Source: Myoxocephalus aenaeus (taxonomy: Eukaryota > Chordata > Actinopteri > Perciformes > Cottidae). Taken from it: DNA of 64,000 bases. The stretch lies in NCBI GenBank assembly GCA_038501785.1, contig JBAMJR010000011.1, positions 5,304,501 to 5,368,500 on the forward strand. The letters are read 5' to 3'. This document shows, piece after piece, positions 49,245 to 59,175 of the stretch (position 1 is its first letter; every line of letters starts with the position of its first letter). Below the pieces are notes generated by a model. That model saw only the letters and a program-made list of their open reading frames with translations. It was not told the DNA's origin and ran no database searches. The translations under genes and the position numbers were made by a program.

Positions 49245-50054
49245 GCAATTGTTTTACTCATTAATGGCAGCTTGCTTTGGGTGGAACTGTTATAAGGCTG
49301 CTTTGCATTTTGAGTATGTTTTTTATTTGTCATGTGTTTATTTCTATCACAAAGTTTGACAGAAAGCTGCTTCACAATACAGGCAGTATGGCCGTGTATC
49401 ATCTCCAATAAATGCTTCAGCCAGCCTTTGAATTCAGGGTTTGATTCCCACTCAATTGTATGTGGTATTTTTGAGCATACAGTTAGACTGACACATGATG
49501 ACTAGATGTTTAGCCGATGTCACAGAGAGGCGCACACAGTGGACGAGGTGACTTGAGGTGATTTATTTTAGTGTGACTGAAGAAACATTTACCTCCCGCT
49601 CTGTAAGCCAGGGCGGGATCAGGGGCGGCTTTGCGCATGTGCGATTTAAGTTTAGTCTGGACGCGGAGACGTGTGGGTCTCTCTCCTCTCTGCTGCGCGA
49701 CTCGCTCGGCTCCGGTGAGGCCGCCTGTGAGAGCTTTGGGACGGCGGAGGGGGGCGGGGCTCACGGCAGCACCCGCTGCTCGTCGAGGACAGTAACTGCA
49801 GAACGATACGTGCGGTTCTTCACGTCAGTCTCCAAGACACCAGAAAGTCTCCAATAACACCAAAACAAGTCTCTAGATTTGTCGCTAGTCGCTTTTGACA
49901 AAAAAAAAAAGTCTCCAAGAGGGTTTTGAAAGTCGCCAGATATAGCGAGAAAGTCTCCAAGTTGGCAACACTGATTGTCGCGCCCCCATATTCTGACAGG
50001 ACACGCCCCCTTCATGGTGGGGAGTCTCATTTTTGTCGTTGGTTTCCTTCTTAA

Positions 50055-50339
50055 CCCTTGTATGGTGTTCGGGTCTGTGGGACCCGTTTTCATTTTTCAT
50101 CAAAACAAAAATAATATGATTCATTATTTTTTCAAACTCAGACTTATTGGCCTTGGCTCATTTTCTGCGAAGAGCATATATCAGACAAAATTCATCGACC
50201 GCACACCGTAACCCCCCCCCCCTACACATTTATATTACATACAGGGTGTTCGGGTCCACTGGACCCGGGCTAATAACAGTGTGGAAATTGTAGGTCCTGT
50301 GTACCTTCAGTCTGTCCTCCTCATGTCTGGGCCTGCTGT

Positions 50340-50417
<78 letters not shown>

Positions 50418-51135
50418 CTGCTGTAAATCTGTGTGTGTGTGTGCGCGCGCGCCGTTCCCACACAAGTTTGCAATATTGATGCAAAATTCAAACACCTGCA
50501 CCTGCCTGCTCTCACATTCCCCCCTCTGTCTCACGGGAACCAATCCTTATTTTCTAACCCAACTGAAAGTTTGGGGTGCGACACTATACATATAGTGTTG
50601 CCAGTGTGGTTCCTTATCACAACTGATCAAGATGGCCAAAAGATTCTCTGCTGAGAGGGCCTTGGAATTGATTTTTGAAGAGAGAGAAGATGGTGATGAG
50701 GTAGATGAAGAAGTGTCAGAATATGAAGATCATATTTCTGAAAATTCAGAGTCTGAATGAGATTGAGCATCAGCCAAAAAGAAGACGAGCCACAGGACCA
50801 GCCCATCAGCAGCCAGCCACAGCCCTATGTTGTGCTATGTAAAATTACCTCATTACTAATGAAATTCAAATAAATAAAAGTCAATAGTTATGAACAACCT
50901 TGCTTCATTTGTAAATTTGTTGAATTTTGTCCACTCATCTTGATTATAATCGATTTTATCAACAAAAAACAAAAAAACGAGTAGCACTTTAATTCTTAAA
51001 TGTGTTATAACAAAGTTAAAGGGCAAATATTAACCATATTTGCTGTTTATATTGCTTCTAATTGGGATGAAGAAAACATCTGTTGAGTATTTTAACATAA
51101 AATTGTTTGATTGTGTTGAATAAAAAACCCCAAAA
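50055..51135. mobile_element. piggyBac-type element, unit 3, right end cut by the array junction
   Basis: TTAA at 50051-50054, short frame at 50632-50760. The right terminus is missing. Confidence 0.9.
50632..50760 (+). pseudogene. N-terminal remnant of a PGBD/piggyBac transposase, unit 3
   Basis: Same 42-codon frame, without visible change. Confidence 0.6.
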
Positions 51136-51843
51136 TGATCTGATAAAGCTACAGCTTCTCTGAGTTCTCTTTCAGCTCCCACAGTTACGTTGTTTGATCT
51201 CATCGTAGAAACTTGTCCTCGTCACCACCACCAGGCAGACGAGCGTGATGACGATGACGCCACTTGATAACTTCTTTAAGACAGGAAAAGGCTTCAAACT
51301 CCCATATATATGATATTTACTCACGTATATTATGTTGTAGAGCCAAATGTTAAACTCTCCAAAGCTTCTGAACTGGAAGTGCCATAATGATAACTCATTT
51401 CCGGGTTTTGAGACTCAACTGCAGCGCTCCATTGTACTGAAATGTTCACATCAGCAATTGGATATTTGTTAAAATGTGAATGATGATATACATTGTGAAT
51501 ACTAATGTGTTGGTCAGATGTCACTCAAGAAGTGGCACCAATTCATCTTTTATTCTGAAGCAACAAAACAGCCAGGCATAGACTTTGTATCTAAAACATT
51601 TTATTTTGATCAAAAAGGCGTTAGTTGTTCAATAGTGTCCCAGTTAAGCATGGAGTATACAAATTTGCACAGAGACGGATTAACCCTGATTCACAGTTCC
51701 CTAAACATGGAATTTCTCATTTGTGAGGCACACAGTTAGTTTGACGTCAAGGTTTGTGTTAATTTACTTGACATGACAGAAGGCAACAGTGAAGCGTTTA
51801 ATCCACATTTATGGCACAGCCGTGTTAACTTGGTGAGGGGAGT

Positions 51844-52648
51844 TCAGAAGAGGCTGTCGACGTCGCCCATTTCCACAACCACTGTCTTCAGCTGGGAGTA
51901 GTACTCGATGGTCACCTGGCCGTTCTCTCTGCCAAAACCTGGTGCAGCACAGTAGATATCCGTTTTAGTGATTCACCCTCCTTTCATTCAGTAAAGATAA
52001 TGCAGGTCACTCGCTGCAATTCAATGTTATACTATGAATGCATTTCTTTAATAATTCGGAACATTTTAATCTAATTTTTTTTAAACACCCCACCTGACAT
52101 CTTGTATCCTCCAAATGGCACTTCCACAGGACTGATGTTGTAGTTGTTGATGAAGCAGGTCCCTGCCTCCAGGTTCTCAGCCACGCGATGGGCTCGGGAA
52201 ATGTCCCTGCATTCAGAGGAAAGGAACAAGATTCAATTTGTAAGCATAAAAAGAAAAAGGTCTGTACGCAACTTGACCACACAGTTGAAATGCTGCGTTG
52301 TCTGCCCTCCAACCTCACAGACTACTGTTGCGCAACAAATTCCACTTTGTAATTGCAACACTCTTATTTGCTGCTCTGTGGAAACCCTGGACAGCAGCCA
52401 ATGGGACGCAATATCAGCATTACCTCTGATAGCAAACTGTCAGCGTTGTTAATCAGTAGTTACGACAATCTTCAAAGTAACTGCACGCGTGTACTCTGCT
52501 GACCTGGTGAAGACGCCAGAGGCCAAACCAAACGTGGTGTTGTTGGCTCTTCCGATCACTTCTTCCTCCGTGTCGAAAGGCAGCACCGACATGACCGGGC
52601 CAAAAATCTCCTCCTTTACACAGGTCATGTCATCCCTGCAGTTGTCTG

Positions 52649-52693
<45 letters not shown>

Positions 52694-55600
52694 TGGTGTA
52701 ACACACCAGGACAAGAAAAAAACATCACTATGCGATGGTGTGTCGTCACTTACCAAGCACACAAGGAGCCATGAAGTAGCCCCCTTTCAATTTGGGGTCA
52801 CTGGGGACAATAGGCTCTCCCCCACAAAGCACTTTGGCTCCCTTGAAAAGATAGACATATTAGTCAAAAAAGAAGTATGGGAACTGAGAAGAATATGATT
52901 AAACTTCACACAACTGCTCTGAGGTCTGTATGAAAGCACTGGCGGTGCCATTACAGCGGATTCACTCTCAGATAAACGCCTCTCAGCAGTTGCTCAATTG
53001 TTCCACAGGGATTAACCTCTTTCTTGGCCTGGCTGACAAATCCCAGTACTTTCTCCAGGTGCGGCTTGCTGATCAGCGCGCCCATCCGGGTGCCGTCTAA
53101 CATGGGGTCACCCACAGGGATGGCCTTGGTCCTTTTCACAACTTCCTCAAGGAACTGGGGCATGATCTCTCTTTGCACGTACACTCTGGTGCCGTTGCAG
53201 CAAACCTATATAAACACACACACACAGAAGTAAAGAATGCATTAGATCAGATTGAGCAACGACACCGTACAACACAGAAATTACCCAACTGCCTCACCTC
53301 CCCCTGTGTCAGGAAGTTTGCCATAAGCGCTCCCTTCACCGCGTTCTCCAGCTCACAGTCTTTGAAGATCAGGAGGGGAGATTTCCCTCCGAGCTCCAGA
53401 GTCACCTGCTTTACCCCCTTTGCAGACATTTCCATGACCTGAGGGCAAGGAGAACACCCCGGGCATTAACAACAGGGACCATTGAAGCCTCGTGGAGCAC
53501 TTAAAGAGTTATGCAAAAGCACAAATACTTTTACATTGCTTCAATATTTCCCCAATACTGCTATTTGGCAATATTTCCCAGGATTCCAGTGTTTGACATT
53601 AATTTCACCGCAGTAAAAAAGAAGTTTATGTGATGAATGTCTCATATCTACTTCAATTGTGATTAAAGTCGTATTATTGTTATGTTGTAATGCAGTGCAG
53701 ACCTTTCAGAATCAAGCTAAACTCTTAAGATTCTCTCTCTGGCAACAATACATGCAGTCAGAATCAGAATCAGCTTTATTGGCCATGTGTGTTTACACAC
53801 ACACACATGGAATTTGACTCCGGTTTCACGTAGCTCTTTGTACATATATACATACATATTATATACAACAAACAAGATAAATATAAAAAAGACAATTAAA
53901 GACAACAGTAGTCAGAGTGTATGAGCAGTGTGATCACACAACGATCACGTCTTTCCAAGTTGGGTTTAATCATGCAAAAAGCTCACTGGTTCGGTCTCTG
54001 CACCTTTTTGCCCGTGGGCACACTGCCGGTGAAAGATACTTTGGCGACCGTCGGGTGATGGCAGAGCAAGGTGCCGGTGTCTGCCCCGCCTTGCACCACG
54101 TTGAAGAGCCCATCGGGCACCCCCGCCTCTTTGTAAATCTCAGCCAGAATGACGGCCGTCACACAGGTCATCGGAGAGGGCTTGAATACCATGGCGTTAC
54201 CTAAACACAATCGCATTTTAACACTGCAGGTCAAAGTTCTAGGGGACACGTTATCGTTGGAAAAAAACAGTCAGAAATAATGACTTCAAATCTTATTAAA
54301 AAAAGAAAAGTGGTAAGACACACGGTCAGACACTCACCACATGCCAGAGCAGGAGCGGACTTCCATGATGCGATCTGGAAGGGGTAGTTCCATGCACCGA
54401 TTCCCACGCACACGCCAAGGGGCTCCCTCCTGGTGTAAGCAAACGATCCGTCAGGAAGCTGGATGTGCTGGCCTTTGAGGAGCAAAAAACAACTTACATT
54501 TTATTTTATTTTTTTAAACTTCTTTTTTAACTTTTGGAAAAAAGAAGAAAGAAACAGCACACTTTGTTTTTATTTGACAAAAAGTGTTTGTGCACCCACC
54601 TGCAAGTGTACCAGCCAGGCCAGCATAGTACTCAATGCACTGCCAGGCAACATCAATATCCACCAGCGCTTCAGTGATGGACTTGCCATTGTTGATCACT
54701 TCCAGCTTTGCGATTTTCTCCCTTCTTTCCTATTTGCATTGGAATAACAGAAAGAAGAAGAAGAAAAAGCTGTAAATGCAAACTTTGACCAAACTGTTTG
54801 AACGTATACGGGGTCATTTGGTGTTATTACATATATGGCTTTAAGATGATAAGATGACTCGGACAAATTGAGGTTAAAATCCAAACCTGCGTGACATCAA
54901 TATGGCCGCACAGATACAAAGAAGGTTTGTATTGTGCAAATGTAGGTCGGCAGTAGAAGGGGGGGCATGGTAAGGAATAACTAGTGTCTTACACGCTTGC
55001 CAAAGTCTGCTCCAATTTGCCTTGCGCAACACTGAAATCAGACTGTCTGGTTTCCAGACCGGATGATAATGAACACAGCTCACCCTGATAATGCGGGCGG
55101 CCTCCAACATCACCCTCGCCCTCTCCATGCCGGACAGCTTGCGCCATTGTAGGTAGGCAGCGTGAGCGCTCTTTATGGCCTCGTCCACCTCCTCGGCCCC
55201 ACAGGGAACCATCTGACACAGGACGCGGCCTGCAAAAACAAGATTAGCAGGTTTACAAGCTGGCTGAGCTCCAAGATAAAAGACATAAGGGGGAAAGAGC
55301 TGCATAGAAGTCTCATTAATTCCTACATGCATCCAAGTGGTGCAACCAATCATATGGCTTTAATAATGTTTTATAAGCTTCTTAGAGTGTGAACATGTCA
55401 CAACATCTCCGTAGTGGTTAAACATGATGCATAATTCGGTCAACAATCTTTGGTCTCAGAGTGTATTTGTTCCTAGGTAACGTTAAATCAGTTTAACTGA
55501 GTGCAAGGTTAAGATTTATAACGTTTTACTTTTGACCAAATTGTTTGCAATTGTGTGTGTGCAAACAAATTGGACCAGCAGTTTACTTGATGATGTCACC

Positions 55601-56120
55601 ACCTCTGCTTTTGTTGCTAATGAGTTTACTCCCATTCTTCACTAGAACGTATTTTTATAATCAAACCAAATATGAAAAGCCTGCTTTTTTCGTTTTCATT
55701 TTAAATAAAATGTGTGTGTGTGCGCGTGTGTGTGCACGCAGTCTGGACTCCGAAGTTCAAACTCCAAAGTACACAAGTCCGTAGATGGTATTGAGAAAGG
55801 GCCATAGGCTTCTACACAAGTTACTCCACCCCACCACAGAAGAAGAATAGAGAGGGTTTCCGTGCATGACCTCATAATGAACCTGTCAACCTTTAAACTG
55901 GGCGTTAACATGTACATCACAAATGCCATTATCAGGAGGCAACGTATGGAGCATCACATAACGGACGGCAGACTTTACCGGTCGCAGGTTCGAACACGGG
56001 CTCCGCGTGTTTCTCCTGCCTGGACTTCACTCGCTTCCCACCCCAGAAGTTCAGCGGGTCTGAGATCAGCACGGTGCCCGTCGCGGCTGCGGGCATGGCG
56101 TCGAGGATTGACTGGGCCAT
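51844..56120 (-). CDS. aldh9a1: 4-trimethylaminobutyraldehyde dehydrogenase, copy 4 (11 exons)
   Basis: The last copy, nearest tmco1 and in the position of the single gene in the conserved aldh9a1-tmco1-uck2 order. Minus-strand exons: 55979-56120, 55084-55229, 54600-54729, 54338-54472, 54004-54200, 53298-53438, 53017-53205, 52754-52841, 52504-52645, 52094-52206, 51844-51938, giving 505 residues. It has Cys197 and Ser255. The poly-C tract before exon 9 is the longest, at 38. The stretch upstream of exon 1 lacks the hAT-A element found in copies 1-3, so it is about 1.4 kb shorter. Confidence 0.95.
52653..52690. repeat. Poly-G/poly-C tract (38), exon 9 acceptor of copy 4
   Basis: Same position relative to the exon 9 boundary at 52645; the longest allele. 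Lengths over about 20 are prone to sequencing error, so the exact count is uncertain. Confidence 0.9.
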
Positions 56121-56290
56121 TGTCAGAGGGAGAGGACCTGCAAGGACACGGGGGAGATGCAGCCGAGTGGCCGTGTGACGACGCGGGCTGACACTTTAGG
56201 ACTAGGCAACCAACTACACGGTAGCTAACGGTTTGCACTGCCTTGAGCTGAGCTAGCACAAAGTTAGGACCCTCCCTCGGCTTAAACTGG

Positions 56291-56298
56291 TGCAAGGA
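56291..56298. other. Empty hAT-A target site in unit 4
   Basis: The sequence ACTGG, TGCAAGGA, AATAGTGG is continuous, where units 1-3 have CGCAAGGA, element, CGCAAGGA, AATAGTGG. Only one copy of the target is present and no excision footprint is seen. It differs by one base (T for C) from the target in the filled units. Confidence 0.92.
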
Positions 56299-56451
56299 AA
56301 TAGTGGCACGAGAGAGCGCGCACACACATGAAGTGTAATACAGACAGTTTGCGCATGCAGAAACATTGACGCAACCTCACCTGCTGGGCTTCACCAGATA
56401 GACTGGATCCTCCTGACGGAGATTTCAGATTTCAAGTTGATATATTGTCGC

Positions 56452-57317
56452 CAGTGTTGCCAACTCCTCCTCAGCAAGAGAAATCGCTATTGGCTGTCCT
56501 AAAAGTCGCTAGAAGTCGCTAAATGACGTCATTGCCTGATTTGCATAATTGTAATAGAAGCCGTAGGAGACTGGAATATAGTGATATAGCAATTGTTTTA
56601 CTCATTAATGGCAGCTTGCTTTGGGTGGAACTGTTATAAGGCTGCTTTGCATTTTGAGTATGTTTTTTATTTGTCATGTGTTTATTTCTATCACAAAGTT
56701 TGACAGAAAGCTGCTTCACAATACAGGCAGTATGGCCGTGTATCATCTCCAATAAATGCTTCAGCCAGCCTTTGAATTCAGGGTTTGATTCCCACTCAAT
56801 TGTATGTTGTATTTTTGAGCGTACAGTTAGACTGACACATGATGACTAGATGTTTAGCCGATGTCACAGAGAGGCGCACACAGTGGACGAGGTGACTTGA
56901 GGTGATTTATTTTAGTGTGACTGAAGAAACATTTACCTCCCGCTCTGTAAGCCAGGGCGGGATCAGGGGCGGCTTTGCGCATGTGCGATTTAAGTTTAGT
57001 CTGGACGCGGAGACGTGTGGGTCTCTCTCCTCTCTGCTGCGCGACTCGCTCGGCTCCCGTGAGGCCGCCTGTGAGAGCTTTGGGACGGCGGAGGGGGGCG
57101 GGGCTCACGGCAGCACCCGCTGCTCGTCGAGGACAGTAACTGCAGAACGATACGTGCGGTTCTTCACGTCAGTCTCCAAGACACCAGAAAGTCTCCAATA
57201 ACACCAAAACAAGTCTCTAGATTTGTCGCTAGTCGCTTTTGACAAAAAAAAAAAGTCTCCAAGAGGGTTTTGAAAGTCGCCAGATATAGCGAGAAAGTCT
57301 CCAAGTTGGCAACACTG
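56452..57317. mobile_element. hAT-B non-autonomous element, unit 4
   Basis: Same termini and ATTGTCGC duplication. The presence of hAT-B in every unit shows that it inserted before the array formed. Confidence 0.93.
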
Positions 57318-57398
57318 ATTGTCGCGCCCCCATATTCTGACAGGACACGCCCCCTTCATGGTGGGGAGTCTCATTTTTGTCGTTGGTTTCCTTCTTAA

Positions 57399-57682
57399 CC
57401 CTTGTATGGTGTTCGGGTCTGTGGGACCCGTTTTCATTTTTCATCAAAACAAAAATAATATGATTCATTATTTTTTCAAACTCAGACTTATTGGCCTTGG
57501 CTCATTTTCTGCGAAGAGCATATATCAGACAAAATTCATCGACCGCACACCGTAACCCCCCCCCCTACACATTTATATTACATACAGGGTGTTCGGGTCC
57601 ACTGGACCCGGGCTAATAACAGTGTGGAAATTGTAGGTCCTGTGTACCTTCAGTCTGTCCTCCTCATGTCTGGGCCTGCTGT

Positions 57683-57764
<82 letters not shown>

Positions 57765-58545
57765 CTGCTGTAAATCTGTGTGTGTGTGTGCGCGTGTGTG
57801 TGCGCGCGCGCCGTTCCCACACAAGTTTGCAATATTGATGCAAAATTCAAACACCTGCACCTGCCTGCTCTCACATTCCCCCCTCTGTCTCACGGGAACC
57901 AATCCTTATTTTCTAACCCAACTGAAAGTTTGGGGTGCGACACTATACATATAGTGTTGCCAGTGTGGTTCCTTATCACAACTGATCAAGATGGCCAAAA
58001 GATTCTCTGCTGAGAGGGCCTTGGAATTGATTTTTGAAGAGAGAGAAGATGGTGATGAGGTAGATGAAGAAGTGTCAGAATATGAAGATCATATTTCTGA
58101 AAATTCAGAGTCTGAATGAGATTGAGCATCAGCCAAAAAGAAGACGAGCCACAGGACCAGCCCATCAGCAGCCAGCCACAGCCCTATGTTGTGCTATGTA
58201 AAATTACCTCATTACTAATGAAATTCAAATAAATAAAAGTCAATAGTTATGAACAACCTTGCTTCATTTGTAAATTTGTTGAATTTTGTCCACTCATCTT
58301 GATTATAATCGATTTTATCAACAAAAAACAAAAAAACGAGTAGCACTTTAATTCTTAAATGTGTTATAACAAAGTTAAAGGGCAAATATTAACCATATTT
58401 GCTGTTTATATTGCTTCTAATTGGGATGAAGAAAACATCTGTTGAGTATTTTAACATAAAATTGTTTGATTGTGTTGAATAAAAAAACCCAAAATACAGC
58501 GGGTCCAACAGACCCACAACAAAAATGAACACCATACAAAGGTGG
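57399..58545. mobile_element. Complete piggyBac-type non-autonomous element, unit 4
   Basis: Flanked by TTAA on both sides (57395-57398 and 58546-58549). The termini share TTGTATGGTGTTC: the left reads CCC then this core, the right read inward reads CCACCT then the core. Subterminal palindromes GGGTCTGTGGGACCC (left) and GGGTCCAACAGACCC (right) mirror each other. The 1,147-bp element keeps a 42-codon coding remnant but no catalytic domain. This is the only copy with both ends. Confidence 0.95.
57991..58119 (+). pseudogene. N-terminal remnant of a PGBD/piggyBac transposase, unit 4
   Basis: Same 42-codon frame, within the only copy of the element that has both termini. Confidence 0.6.
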
Positions 58546-58549
58546 TTAA

Positions 58550-59175
58550 AGGAGCCACGTAAATGGTTTATGTACAAACGTCCACTCATCTATTCTTTTA
58601 TACATCCTATTCAGGGCTAGCGCCAGTTTTCTAGCGTCAAAGTGCAGAGTTCAGAAACGGGACAGCGCCTCTCAAAGTGTGCAAAGACGGCATACCAGCT
58701 TTCCAGAGGGAGAAAAGAAAAGGGGAAAACACATCTGTAATAAAAGTTTTTTTATTTTTTTATGAAAACCATTACAGAGTAATCATAAAACTTTATTAAT
58801 ATGTAGGAAATAAGGATACAGACAATGACGATAATACTGACAAACAGATCAGATGTTTCTGCACCAATTAATCATTAAAATCTCAAAACAATGTATGGCT
58901 TATGCTGAACGCACGGTGTCATTTGTATCCTTTTTGTAATCAACGTAGTTACTAATAATTTTCTTTTAATTCCTAAGGGAGACAATCTTAAAAGTTAAAT
59001 AAACAGAAACACTGAGTGAGAAATCCAACAGAAGGCAGTCACACAGCCGCTGCGGCAAATAACGCAGATGCTCCTCCAGTGCTTGCAGAGTCTGTTCCGA
59101 CCGCGCTCTAAAGGACGGAGGCACGACTCCGCACAGTTCCCGTGCGGGAACGGCGCCGTTGAACCCGCCCGGTAA
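58550..59175. other. tmco1 3' flank and untranslated region
   Basis: Single-copy sequence between the right TTAA of the last piggyBac element and the tmco1 stop codon. TTTATT strings near 58748 and 58791 read AATAAA on the minus strand and could be tmco1 polyadenylation signals. No other gene is seen. Confidence 0.4.

Larger units (their letters stand above)
41110..51135. repeat. Segmental tandem unit 3 (aldh9a1 copy 3), 10.03 kb
   Basis: Same order as unit 2 but with two hAT-B/piggyBac sub-repeats (first copy from 47982, second from 49245). It has three rather than four units of the 22-bp VNTR in hAT-A. Confidence 0.95.
51136..58495. repeat. Segmental tandem unit 4 (aldh9a1 copy 4), 7.36 kb
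   Basis: The shortest unit. It lacks hAT-A entirely, has one hAT-B/piggyBac sub-repeat, and runs on past the array breakpoint into the intact right terminus of the piggyBac element. Its right boundary therefore represents the original flank. Confidence 0.95.
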
